Assembly: GCF_004745805.1 (NCBI RefSeq)
Contig: NZ_SRLQ01000014.1
Location: 186,001 to 250,000, forward strand
Length of the DNA: 64,000 bases
Source of the DNA: Mycolicibacterium sp. CH28
GTDB taxonomy: Bacteria > Actinomycetota > Actinomycetes > Mycobacteriales > Mycobacteriaceae
Reading direction: 5' to 3'
Shown here piece after piece: positions 41,879 through 49,538 of the stretch. Within the stretch, counting starts at the first letter, position 1. Each line of letters starts with the position of its first letter. The notes beneath the pieces were generated by a model, which saw only the letters and a list, made by a program, of their open reading frames with translations, had not been told where the DNA came from and searched no databases. The position numbers and the translations under genes are program-made.

Positions 41879-43071
41879 TGTTCGTCTCCGTACATGGTTG
41901 AAGGGGTAGACAATTCGGCATGAGTCGATGAGTCTTCGCATGGGTCTTCGTGCCAGTCCCCGAACGGGTCGGCGTAGTGGGCCCAGTCTTCGGGGTGGTC
42001 CATCTCGTTGTCGGTGAGCAGGGCGGCCCCGAGTGCGGTGATGATCTCGTCGCGGTCGGCTCCGCAGGCCAGCACCGCCATCGATGTGCGGCGGTCTCCG
42101 TGGCGCGCGTCCCAGACCAGGCTCGCCAGTGCCCGTCGCTCCGGCTCGACGTAGGCGATCTCCGAATCACCCATCGCCGCAAGCCATTTTCCGCCGGAAC
42201 TGACCCGAAGCCCGCCACCCGCGGACTCCAGATACATCATCTGTTCGGCCTGACCGGCCAACCACAGGCGCCCGCGGGTGCGGACCACACCGCTGAGCAG
42301 AACGTCGATCGCGTCATGCAGGCGTTGCGGGTGGAACGGCCGGTCCGCGTCGAACTCGACGATGCTGATGTCCCCGTCGGGGTCCAGCGGTGGCTCACCG
42401 GCCAGCAACGGCCCGCAGGGGTCGTCGCTGCAGCCGCGCCGGGCGGTCGCGTCGAGGTTGGCCACCGCTTCTTCGACATGGTCCTCGGTCTGCACGATCC
42501 ATGCCCGCGGCGCCAGCCGGCGCAGCACCGCCAGCGTCCGGGGGTCCAGCTGGGGTGCGACGACGATGTCGGCGAACTCGGTCTGCCCGACTGCGACCTG
42601 GGCCACTGTGCGCCCGTCGTCGAGCTCGTCTTCGCCCAGCGCGCTCGGCAACCACTCCGAGGTATCCACGCAGGTGATGACGCCGGCGATCTCGACGTCG
42701 CGGGCCGCGGGGCCGTCGGCGTAGCCCGGTCCCATGCGCACCCGGACATGATTGATGGCCCAGCAGATGGGCTCAGGCTCCAGCCACGGCGCCAGATGCA
42801 CGGCGATCCGGTCGACATCGTCGCGACGGTGCAGCCTGCGCAATAGGACGAGCAGGTCATTGCGCACCGTGCAGGACACGCACCCGTGCAACAGTTCCAG
42901 GACGGAATCCGACGTGGTCAGGATCTCGTTCTGCACGTTGGTGACCAACCGGTGCACCACATGCCCGTCGAATCGATGCCGGACGACGATTGTTCTCTCG
43001 TGTCGTAGCAGGACTCTGGCCACGACGTCGGTGTCGCCTTGTCCCGCGACGAGCAGTACGGGGGTCCGCAC
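41875..43071 (-). CDS. mrf: Mrf-like COG0523 protein of the C- ribosome locus
   Basis: A 398-residue CobW/COG0523 homologue. The normal Walker A lysine region is replaced by VAGQGDTDVVARVLL, and the NKxD position reads VVAPQLD, so GTP hydrolysis is unlikely. A CxxC site (HGCVSCTVRNDLL) remains where others have CxCC. The C-terminal CobW_C domain is intact (PFHPQRLHDAIDVLLSGVVR, WLAGQAEQMMYLESAGGG). In M. smegmatis the protein in this position, Mrf, recruits the hibernation factor Mpy to ribosomes in low zinc. The start is uncertain: GTG 43071 follows GGAGG, and an ATG at 43101 lies inside the Zur box. Confidence 0.83.
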   Translation of the reverse strand: MRTPVLLVAGQGDTDVVARVLLRHERTIVVRHRFDGHVVHRLVTNVQNEILTTSDSVLELLHGCVSCTVRNDLLVLLRRLHRRDDVDRIAVHLAPWLEPEPICWAINHVRVRMGPGYADGPAARDVEIAGVITCVDTSEWLPSALGEDELDDGRTVAQVAVGQTEFADIVVAPQLDPRTLAVLRRLAPRAWIVQTEDHVEEAVANLDATARRGCSDDPCGPLLAGEPPLDPDGDISIVEFDADRPFHPQRLHDAIDVLLSGVVRTRGRLWLAGQAEQMMYLESAGGGLRVSSGGKWLAAMGDSEIAYVEPERRALASLVWDARHGDRRTSMAVLACGADRDEIITALGAALLTDNEMDHPEDWAHYADPFGDWHEDPCEDSSTHAELSTPSTMYGDEQ

Positions 43072-43084
43072 CACACCTCCAGTA

Positions 43085-43100
43085 TTGAAAACGATTTCCA
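43085..43100. promoter_or_regulatory. Zur-box-like palindrome, leftward promoter
   Basis: TTGAAAACGATTTCCA has GAAA/TTTC-type arms like known mycobacterial Zur boxes and lies 14 bases upstream of the chosen Mrf-like start. Paired with the box at 43142, it would control the leftward mrf-rpmE2-whiB-pacL-ctp run. Confidence 0.75.
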
Positions 43101-43141
43101 TTAGTGTCGATCACACGCTACAGTGCGATGCGCCGCTTGTC

Positions 43142-43154
43142 GAAAAGCATTTTC
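43142..43154. promoter_or_regulatory. Zur-box-like palindrome, rightward promoter
   Basis: GAAAAGCATTTTC has perfect 5-base arms around GCA, flanked by AT-rich sequence (CAATAA). It lies 28 bases before the rpmB2 ATG and would repress rpmB2-rpmG2-rpsN2-rpsR2 when zinc is ample. Confidence 0.8.
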
Positions 43155-43181
43155 AATAACCTTACTTCGCGGGAGGTCGTC

Positions 43182-43418
43182 ATGTCCGCACACTGCCAAG
43201 TCACCGGGCGCGCACCGGGTTTCGGTAACTCGGTGTCTCACTCGCACCGGCGCACCCGGCGGCGCTGGTCGCCCAACATCCAACTCAAGACCTACTACCT
43301 GCCCTCGGAGGACCGCCGCGTCCGGCTCCGGGTCAGCGCCAAGGGCATCAAGGTCATCGATCGCGACGGGATCGAGGCCGTAGTCGCACGGCTTCGCCGA
43401 GAAGGACAGAAAATCTGA
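43182..43418 (+). CDS. rpmB2: zinc-independent 50S ribosomal protein L28
   Basis: A 78-residue L28 of the C- type. SAHCQVTGRAPGFGNSVSHS (about 2-21) keeps one Cys where zinc-binding L28 has a CxxC, and the partner cysteines are gone. TRRRWSPNIQLK follows as in all L28. The ATG at 43182 has GGGAGG 6 bases before it. It overlaps rpmG2 by one base (TGATG). It would replace the zinc-bound paralogue in zinc starvation. Confidence 0.94.
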   Translation: MSAHCQVTGRAPGFGNSVSHSHRRTRRRWSPNIQLKTYYLPSEDRRVRLRVSAKGIKVIDRDGIEAVVARLRREGQKI

Positions 43419-43582
43419 TGGCACGCAACGAGATCCGGCCGACCATCAAGCTCCGGTCGACGGCCGGAACCGGCTACACCTACGTCACCAAGAAGAACCG
43501 GCGCAACGACCCCGATCGTCTGGTGCTGCGCAAGTACGACCCGGTGATCCGGCGCCACGTCGAGTTTCGCGAGGAGCGCTGA
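43418..43582 (+). CDS. rpmG2: zinc-independent 50S ribosomal protein L33
   Basis: A 54-residue L33: NEIRPTIKLRSTAGTGYTYV and KKNRRNDPDRLVLRKYDPVI are family-specific. There is no cysteine, marking it as the C- form. The ATG overlaps the rpmB2 stop, and the stop is one base before the rpsN2 ATG, so the operon is tightly packed. Confidence 0.95.
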   Translation: MARNEIRPTIKLRSTAGTGYTYVTKKNRRNDPDRLVLRKYDPVIRRHVEFREER

Positions 43583-43583
43583 G

Positions 43584-43889
43584 ATGGCCAAACGATCCAA
43601 GATCGTCAAGAACGAGCAGCGCATCGCGATCGTCGCCAAGTACGCCGAGCGGCGCGCCGAGCTCAAACGCATCATCGCCTCGCCGCAGAGTTCTGCCGAC
43701 CAGAGGATCAGCGCGCAGCAGGAGTTGGCGCGCCAGCCCCGCGACGCCAGCGCGGTGCGGGTACGCAACCGTGATGCCGTCGACGGCCGACCCCGGGGAC
43801 ACCTACGCAAGTTCGGGCTGTCCAGGGTGAGGATGCGCGAGCTGGCCCATCAGGGCCAGCTGCCCGGAGTGCGAAAGGCAAGCTGGTGA
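43584..43889 (+). CDS. rpsN2: zinc-independent 30S ribosomal protein S14
   Basis: A 101-residue long-form S14 without cysteine. It has MAKRSKIVKNEQRIAIVAKY at the start and GHLRKFGLSRVRMRELAHQG near the end, the S14 signature. The short zinc form with CxxC-x12-CxxC is the one replaced in low zinc. Its last codons overlap the rpsR2 GTG start (GTGA). Confidence 0.95.
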   Translation: MAKRSKIVKNEQRIAIVAKYAERRAELKRIIASPQSSADQRISAQQELARQPRDASAVRVRNRDAVDGRPRGHLRKFGLSRVRMRELAHQGQLPGVRKASW

Positions 43890-44140
43890 AGGCGAACAAG
43901 TCCCGGCGGCGCACGGCCCCGGCTACCGACACCAAGCCGAGGCGCAACCAGCTGACCGGCATGGGCCTGACGACGGTCGACTACAAGGACACCGCAACGT
44001 TGCGGGTGTTCATCTCCGAGCGCGGCAAGATCAGGTCCCGCCGGGTCACCGGGCTTACCGTCGGTCAGCAGCGCCAGGTCGCGATGGCGATCAAGAACGC
44101 CCGGGAGATGGCGCTGCTGCCCTACCCGAAGTCGAAGTAG
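43886..44140 (+). CDS. rpsR2: zinc-independent 30S ribosomal protein S18
   Basis: An 84-residue S18 without cysteine. After a basic head (KANKSRRRTAP), VDYKDTATLRVFISERGKIR and RRVTGLTVGQQRQVAMAIKN match the S18 core. The GTG start overlaps the rpsN2 stop. The following cysteine-rich gene begins two bases after its stop, so it is likely part of the same transcript. Confidence 0.94.
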   Translation: MKANKSRRRTAPATDTKPRRNQLTGMGLTTVDYKDTATLRVFISERGKIRSRRVTGLTVGQQRQVAMAIKNAREMALLPYPKSK

Positions 44141-44142
44141 GA

Positions 44143-44514
44143 GTGTCCACGAAGCGTGCCTTCACGCTCGTGGTCTGCGTCGGGTGCGATGCTCCGGCGG
44201 ACAACCCGTGGATAGACAGGCTGCGAGCCGTCGTCCGGCTGTACCCGCACGGCATGCTGGTGTCCACCACGTGTCTGCTCGGGTCGACCTTCTGTGCGAC
44301 CCGGCCGGGCGGCGGCGTGATCGCCATGTTCCAGCCCTGCCTGGCGGACCGCTCGCCGGCCGGGCCCGCACGCTGGATCGGCCCCATCGCCGACGACGCG
44401 GACATTGTCGAGCTCTGTGACTGGATCATCAAGGGCGACTGGCGCTTACCCGGGCTACCGGCACGCCTGCAGAATCCGCTGCGGCAGGTGACCCACGCCA
44501 GCCACCGCAATTGA
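44143..44514 (+). CDS. cysteine-rich protein of unknown function in the zinc-starvation operon
   Basis: A 123-residue protein with no signal peptide. It has six cysteines: Cys12-x2-Cys15 (VVCVGCD), Cys44 and Cys51 (TTCLLGSTFC), Cys66 (MFQPC) and one near 92 (VELCDW). Length and spacing are reminiscent of thioredoxin-like 2Fe-2S or DUF1636-type metal-binding proteins, but I cannot confirm a family. It starts by GTG two bases after rpsR2, so it should be induced with cysteine-free ribosomal proteins. A zinc-store, iron-sulphur or zinc-scavenging role is possible. The placement of a Cys-rich protein among genes that remove cysteines is notable. Confidence 0.78.
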   Translation: MSTKRAFTLVVCVGCDAPADNPWIDRLRAVVRLYPHGMLVSTTCLLGSTFCATRPGGGVIAMFQPCLADRSPAGPARWIGPIADDADIVELCDWIIKGDWRLPGLPARLQNPLRQVTHASHRN

Positions 44515-44538
44515 CGCCGGCGCGGGCCCCCGTCGTCG

Positions 44539-45729
44539 CTAGCGCTCGGCGCGCTGGTAGGCCGTCACGACGGCGGCCCCGCCGAGGCCGATGTTGTGCT
44601 GCAGCGCCGCGCTGACATTGTCCACCTGACGCTTGTCGGCGGTGCCCCGCAGCTGCCAGGTCAGCTCGCTGCACTGAGCCAGGCCGGTCGCGCCGAGCGG
44701 GTGCCCCTTGGAAATCAGCCCGCCGGAGGGGTTGACCACCCAACGACCGCCATAGGTGGTGTCGTTGTCGTCGACCAACTTCGGTGCCTCACCCTCGCCG
44801 CACAGGCCTAGGGCCTCATACAGCAGCAGCTCGTTGGCCGAGAAGCAGTCGTGCAGTTCGATGACCTGGAAGTCCTCCGGTCCAAGGCCGCTCTGCTCGT
44901 AAACCTGGCGTGCGGCTTGGACATTCATGTCGTGACCGATGATGTTCTTGGCCGAGCCGTCGAAGGTCGAGGCGAAGTCGGTGGTCATCGCCTGGCCGAC
45001 GATCTCGACCGCCTGGCCGGCCAACCCGTGGTCGTCGACGAAGCGTTCCGAGGCCAGCACCACCGCACCCGAGCCGTCCGATGTCGGTGAGCACTGCAGC
45101 TTGGTCAGCGGATCGGAGATCATCTTCGCCGCCAGGATGTCCTCCAGGCTGTACTCGTCCTGGAACTGGGCGTAGGGGTTGTTCACCGAATGCTTGTGGT
45201 TCTTGTAGCCGATCTTGGCGAAGTGCTCCGCGGTGGCGCCGTACTGCCGCATGTATTCGCGGCCGGCCGCACCGAACATCCAGGGCGCCACGGGGAACGC
45301 GAACTCGTCGATCTCGGCCAGCGCCTTGACGTGCCGGCCCAGCGGGGTCTCGCGATCACTGGCGCCGCCGCCGAGCGAACCGGGCTGCATCTTCTCGAAG
45401 CCCAGGGCGAGCACGCAGTCGGAGAGCCCACCGCGAATCGCCTGCGCACCCAGGAACAGTGCGGTCGAGCCGGTCGAGCAGTTGTTGTTGACGTTCACGA
45501 TCGGAATACCGGTCATGCCCAGTTCGTAGAGCGCGCGCTGGCCCGAGGTGGAGTCACCGGAGCAGTAGCCGACGAAGCCCTGCTCGATCTGGCCGTAGTC
45601 GACGCCGGCGTCGGCCAGTGCCTTGGTGCCCGACTCGCGGGCCATGTCCGGGTAGTCCCAGCCTTCTCGGCTACCCGGCTTCTCGAACTTGGTCATCCCG
45701 ACTCCGACGACGAACACCCTGTTCGGCAT
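44539..45729 (-). CDS. thiolase-like lipid-transfer protein (Rv1627c-type)
   Basis: A 396-residue thiolase-fold protein of the sterol-carrier/lipid-transfer thiolase class. The nucleophile Cys84 is in VNNNCSTGSTALFLGAQAI, and the C-terminal motif is ISKGHPLGATGLAQ. The N-terminus VFVVGVGMTKFEKPGSREGW is close to M. tuberculosis Rv1627c, a KstR-regulated protein. Likely role: thiolysis or aldol-type step in sterol side-chain degradation. The ATG at 45729 has GGAGGACC upstream. A KstR operator lies 123 bases from the start. Confidence 0.88.
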   Translation of the reverse strand: MPNRVFVVGVGMTKFEKPGSREGWDYPDMARESGTKALADAGVDYGQIEQGFVGYCSGDSTSGQRALYELGMTGIPIVNVNNNCSTGSTALFLGAQAIRGGLSDCVLALGFEKMQPGSLGGGASDRETPLGRHVKALAEIDEFAFPVAPWMFGAAGREYMRQYGATAEHFAKIGYKNHKHSVNNPYAQFQDEYSLEDILAAKMISDPLTKLQCSPTSDGSGAVVLASERFVDDHGLAGQAVEIVGQAMTTDFASTFDGSAKNIIGHDMNVQAARQVYEQSGLGPEDFQVIELHDCFSANELLLYEALGLCGEGEAPKLVDDNDTTYGGRWVVNPSGGLISKGHPLGATGLAQCSELTWQLRGTADKRQVDNVSAALQHNIGLGGAAVVTAYQRAER

Positions 45730-45851
45730 GGCTGGTCCTCCTGCGTGGCGCATCGTTGCGAGTACATTTCCGAGCAGACGCAGAATCGCATACCGGAGGC
45801 CGGAATAATGCGAGTTTATGTCTGCTCGCGAGCACTTCGTGTAGATGTATT

Positions 45852-45865
45852 TGTAACACGTTCTA
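45852..45865. promoter_or_regulatory. KstR operator
   Basis: TGTAACACGTTCTA matches the published KstR consensus TNNAACNNGTTNNA at every fixed base. It sits between the divergent lipid-transfer thiolase and Rossmann dehydrogenase genes, 22 bases before the latter's ATG. Confidence 0.85.
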
Positions 45866-45886
45866 GTTTTCGGCGGAGGTGCAGCA

Positions 45887-46945
45887 ATGGCGTTGCGAGT
45901 CGTGCAGTGGGCCACCGGCTCCGTCGGGGTCGCCGCGATCAAGGGTGTGCTGGAGCATCCTGAGCTCGAACTGGCCGGCTGCTGGGTGCATTCCCAGAGC
46001 AAGGCCGGCAAGGACGTCGGCGACATCATCGGCACCGCCCCGCTGGGCATCACCGCTACCAACAGCATCGACGACATCCTCGCCCTGGACGCGGACGCGG
46101 TGATCTACGCGCCGCTGCTGCCCAACCTCGATGAGGTGACGGCGCTGCTGCGCTCGGGCAAGAACGTGGTCAGCCCGGTGGGCTGGTTCTATCCCAGCGA
46201 AAACGAGGCCGCTCCGCTGGAAGCCGCCGCCCGCGCGGGACATGCCACCCTGCACGGCGCCGGGATCGGCCCGGGTGCGGCCACCGAGCTGTTCCCGCTG
46301 CTGCTGTCGGTGATGTCCACCGGCGTCACCCATGTGCGCGCCGAAGAATTCTCCGACCTGCGCACCTATGGCGCGCCCGACGTGCTGCGCCATGTGATGG
46401 GCTTCGGGGGGACTCCCGAGAGTGCATTGAGCGGGCCGATGCAGAAGCTGCTCGACGGCGGCTTCTTTCAGTCCGTCCGGCTGATAGTCGACCGACTCGG
46501 CTTCGCCGCCGAGCCCAAGATCCGCACCTCCCAGGAGGTTGCGGTGGCGACCGCCCCGATCGAGTCGCCGATAGGTGTCATCGAGCCCGGCCAGGTCGCC
46601 GGCCGGCGCTTCCGCTGGGACGCCGTGGTGACCAATACCGTCGTCGTGCGGATCAGCGTCAACTGGTTGATGGGTGAGGAGAACCTGAACCCCGCATGGT
46701 CTTTCGGTCCCGCGGGGGAGCGCTACGAGATGGAGGTGCGGGGCAACCCGAACACCTTCGTCACGGTCAAGGGCTGGCAGCCGGACAGCGTCGAGGAAGG
46801 GTTGATCAGCAACCCGGGCGTGGTGGCCACCGCCGCGCACTGCGTCAACTCGATCCCGGCAACGTGCGCGGCCGCCCCCGGCATCGCGAGTTTCTTCGAC
46901 TTGCCGCTGATCACCGGACGCGCCGCACCGCAACTGGCGCGCTGA
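45887..46945 (+). CDS. NAD(P)-binding dihydrodipicolinate-reductase-like dehydrogenase
   Basis: A 352-residue Rossmann-fold protein. LRVVQWATGSVGVAAIKGVL is a nucleotide-binding motif, and SPVGWFYPSENEAAPLEAAA, HGAGIGPGAATELFPLLLS match actinobacterial dihydrodipicolinate reductase-like proteins, related to amine dehydrogenases. GGAGGTGCAG precedes the ATG. The adjacent KstR operator suggests a role in sterol breakdown; the exact substrate is not known. It is followed 15 bases later by a SRPBCC gene, possibly one transcript. Confidence 0.85.
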   Translation: MALRVVQWATGSVGVAAIKGVLEHPELELAGCWVHSQSKAGKDVGDIIGTAPLGITATNSIDDILALDADAVIYAPLLPNLDEVTALLRSGKNVVSPVGWFYPSENEAAPLEAAARAGHATLHGAGIGPGAATELFPLLLSVMSTGVTHVRAEEFSDLRTYGAPDVLRHVMGFGGTPESALSGPMQKLLDGGFFQSVRLIVDRLGFAAEPKIRTSQEVAVATAPIESPIGVIEPGQVAGRRFRWDAVVTNTVVVRISVNWLMGEENLNPAWSFGPAGERYEMEVRGNPNTFVTVKGWQPDSVEEGLISNPGVVATAAHCVNSIPATCAAAPGIASFFDLPLITGRAAPQLAR

Positions 46946-46959
46946 CTACCATCGGGTGG

Positions 46960-47433
46960 ATGGCTCACCCGATCGTCGTCCAGAAGTCCCGCGCGATACC
47001 CGTGGCGCCGCAAGACGCGTTCGCCAACACATTGCCGATCCCGCTACCCGCCCTGTTCAACCGGTGGTACGGGCCGATCCCGCCGATCAAGGCCGTGCGT
47101 GACCAGACCGGCGACTGGTCGACCGCCGGGCAGACCCGTACCGTCGCCCTCGTCGGCGGCGGGGGGATGCGCGAGACGCTGACCGCCGTGGATGCGCCCC
47201 ATTCCTTCGGCTACACCCTCACCGATGTCCGAGGTGCCATGGCGCCGCTGATCGACCACGTCGAGGGTGCCTGGGAGTTCAGCCCGCAGGGCACCGGCAC
47301 CCTGGTGACGTGGCGCTGGACGCTGCACCCCAGGTCGGCACTGAGCGCCCCGGCACTGCCGGTCTTCGCCCGGATCTGGCGTGGCTATGCCAACCGGGCG
47401 CTGGAAACCCTGTCCGACCACCTGCTGGGTTAG
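46960..47433 (+). CDS. SRPBCC-family protein
   Basis: A 157-residue START-like (SRPBCC) protein. Recognisable parts are KSRAIPVAPQDAFANTLPIP, RWYGPIPPIKAVRDQTGDWS, and an amphipathic C-terminal helix (FARIWRGYANRALETLSDHL). The fold holds a hydrophobic ligand; lipid or polyketide binding is usual. The ATG at 46960 is chosen over a long upstream frame inside the preceding gene. It ends 4 bases before the amidotransferase ATG. Confidence 0.82.
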   Translation: MAHPIVVQKSRAIPVAPQDAFANTLPIPLPALFNRWYGPIPPIKAVRDQTGDWSTAGQTRTVALVGGGGMRETLTAVDAPHSFGYTLTDVRGAMAPLIDHVEGAWEFSPQGTGTLVTWRWTLHPRSALSAPALPVFARIWRGYANRALETLSDHLLG

Positions 47434-47437
47434 CGCG

Positions 47438-48295
47438 ATGTGTCGACTGTTCGGCCTGCACGCCGGCCGCAACGCGGTGACGGCGACGTTCTGGTTGCTC
47501 GACGCGCCGGACAACCTGGCTGACCAGAGCCGGCGCAACCCGGACGGGACCGGGCTGGGCGTTTTCGACGCGCTGGGGCATCCAGACCTTCGCAAACAAC
47601 CCATGGCAGCCTGGCATGACCGCGAATTCGCCTGCGAGGCAAAGGAGACGACGGGCACCACCTTCCTAGCCCATGTCCGCTATGCGACCACCGGGTCCCT
47701 CGACGTCGTCAACACCCACCCTTTCCTGCAGGACGGCCGGCTGTTCGCTCACAACGGCGTCGTGCAGGGCCTCGACGCGCTCGACGAGCGCCTGGATTCG
47801 CTCGGGGTCTCGGCACTGGTCAAGGGGCAGACCGACTCCGAGCGGATCTTCGCTCTGATCACCGCATCGGTGGCGGCCAGGGGAGGAGAGGTGGGCGCCG
47901 GACTGCTCGACGCCATCGGCTGGGTCGCCGAACACCTGCCCGTGTATGCGGTCAACGTCCTGCTGAGCACCGCAACCGACATGTGGGCACTGCGCTACCC
48001 CGACACCCATCAGCTGTATGTGCTCGACCGACGTTATCCCGCAAGGACTTTCGATCTGCGAACCCACCGCATCCATGCCCGCAGTGAGCACTTGCACAGC
48101 CACGGCTCGGTGGTGCTCGCCAGTGAGCCCATGGACGACGACCCGGGCTGGCGGCTCCTGGACGCCGGCGAGCTGATCCATGTCGACGCCGACCTGAACG
48201 TGACTCGGCGGCTGGCCTTCCCCGATCCGCCGCGACATCAGCTACGCCGCGAGGACCTCAGCGGGTCGGCCAACGACTCCACTGTCCGCGTGTGA
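47438..48295 (+). CDS. class II glutamine amidotransferase
   Basis: A 285-residue N-terminal-nucleophile amidotransferase. Cys2 is the nucleophile after Met removal (MCRLFGLHAGR). Glutamine-site motifs THPFLQDGRLFAHNGVVQGL (about 90-109) and FLAHVRYATTGS (about 74-85) are present. Such proteins release ammonia from glutamine or cleave gamma-glutamyl bonds, as EgtC does. No synthetase partner is adjacent. It converges on the acyl-CoA dehydrogenase gene with only one base between stops. Confidence 0.87.
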   Translation: MCRLFGLHAGRNAVTATFWLLDAPDNLADQSRRNPDGTGLGVFDALGHPDLRKQPMAAWHDREFACEAKETTGTTFLAHVRYATTGSLDVVNTHPFLQDGRLFAHNGVVQGLDALDERLDSLGVSALVKGQTDSERIFALITASVAARGGEVGAGLLDAIGWVAEHLPVYAVNVLLSTATDMWALRYPDTHQLYVLDRRYPARTFDLRTHRIHARSEHLHSHGSVVLASEPMDDDPGWRLLDAGELIHVDADLNVTRRLAFPDPPRHQLRREDLSGSANDSTVRV

Positions 48296-48296
48296 C

Positions 48297-49472
48297 TCAG
48301 CGGGGTTCCAGCACCGCTTCCGGGCCGCGCAGCATCAGTTGGCGCCCGATGATGATGCGCTGAATCTCGCTGGCGCCCTCCCAGATTCGCTCTACGCGCA
48401 GTTCGCGGAACATCCGCTCGGCGACGTTCTCGCGCATGTAGCCGCGACCGCCGAAGATTTGGACGGCCCGGTCGGCGACCCGTCCGGCCATCTCCGAGCA
48501 GTACAGCTTGGCCATCGATGCCTGACCGTGTAGCGCCTTGCGGTCCAGGCCGGCGTCGATACCGCGGGCCACCTCGTAGAGCAGACTGCGGGCGGCGAAC
48601 AGTTCGGTGGCGCTGTCGGCGAGCATGCCCGCAACCAGCTGGTGTTCGCCGAGCGGCTTGCCGTCGACGATCCGGTTCTTGGCGAACGCCGTCACCTCGT
48701 CGACCAGTCGCTGGGCCGCGCCGACGCAGCGGGAGGCGACCATGAGGCGCTCGAAACGGAACCAGTCCTGGGTGAAGGTCATGCCCTCACCCTCGGCGCC
48801 GACGAGATGGCTGACCGGCACCCGGACGTCGGTGAACGACACGATCGGGTGCTCGTCGGGGATGTTGTGCGAATAGTGCGGTGTGCGTACAACTTCCACG
48901 CCCGGCCAGGGCAGGTCAACGACCAGCAGGACGTGGTCGCCCTCGTGCGGGCCGCCATCCAGCACGGCCTGCACGAAGCAGTACTCGGCCAGGTTGAACG
49001 ATGTGACATGCCACTTGATCCCGTTTATGACGTACTCGTCGCCGTCGCGGCGCGCGGTGGTCTCCAGCGCGGAGACGTCCGAGCCGGCGAACTCCTCGGT
49101 GATCGCGTAGGCCTCGTGCTTCTCGCCGCGAACCGCGGGTAGCAGCCAGCGTTGCTTCTGGTAGTCGGTGGCCACCTCGGCCCACCACTGCGGCGGAGTG
49201 TGCATGACCCAGGCGATCGCGTTGGTAACCCGGCCGACCTGCTCCTGCACCAGAACCTGTTGCAGCGCCGTGAATCCCGGACCGCCAACCGATGCGGGCA
49301 TATTGGTGGCATACAGGCCCAGCTCGATGGCGCGGGCGTGGTGTGCGGCGGTCAGCTCCGCGGGGAGTTGGCCGCCGGCGGCTTCGGCCTCGACCTCGTA
49401 GGGGATCAAGGTCTCGACGAACGCGCGGGCGGTGTCCCGGATCCGTAGGTCTTCGGCTGTCAAACCGTACAT
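48297..49472 (-). CDS. acyl-CoA dehydrogenase
   Basis: A 391-residue, full-length acyl-CoA dehydrogenase. The N-terminal domain starts MYGLTAEDLRIRDTARAFVE; the beta domain has YAITEEFAGSDVSALETTAR; the C-terminal domain has QIFGGRGYMRENVAERMFRE and the catalytic region VERIWEGASEIQRIIIGRQL (Glu). FAD-dependent dehydrogenation of an acyl-CoA with electrons passed to ETF is the family reaction. It diverges from the DAO-type oxidase gene at the first TetR palindrome, so it probably belongs to the same catabolic regulon. Confidence 0.93.
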   Translation of the reverse strand: MYGLTAEDLRIRDTARAFVETLIPYEVEAEAAGGQLPAELTAAHHARAIELGLYATNMPASVGGPGFTALQQVLVQEQVGRVTNAIAWVMHTPPQWWAEVATDYQKQRWLLPAVRGEKHEAYAITEEFAGSDVSALETTARRDGDEYVINGIKWHVTSFNLAEYCFVQAVLDGGPHEGDHVLLVVDLPWPGVEVVRTPHYSHNIPDEHPIVSFTDVRVPVSHLVGAEGEGMTFTQDWFRFERLMVASRCVGAAQRLVDEVTAFAKNRIVDGKPLGEHQLVAGMLADSATELFAARSLLYEVARGIDAGLDRKALHGQASMAKLYCSEMAGRVADRAVQIFGGRGYMRENVAERMFRELRVERIWEGASEIQRIIIGRQLMLRGPEAVLEPR

Positions 49473-49503
49473 TCGCCGCGTTCTCCGCTCCCTGGAACCT
49501 ATT

Positions 49504-49519
49504 GACTGAGCGTTCAGTC
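49504..49519. promoter_or_regulatory. TetR-regulon palindrome, site 1
   Basis: GACTGAGCGTTCAGTC has perfect 6-base arms with a GCGT centre, inside the longer ATTGACTGAGCGTTCAGTCT. A nearly identical site lies at 63841 and a variant at 60452. Between acyl-CoA dehydrogenase and DAO genes. Confidence 0.82.
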
Positions 49520-49538
49520 TATGTCACCGTCTTGGGGT

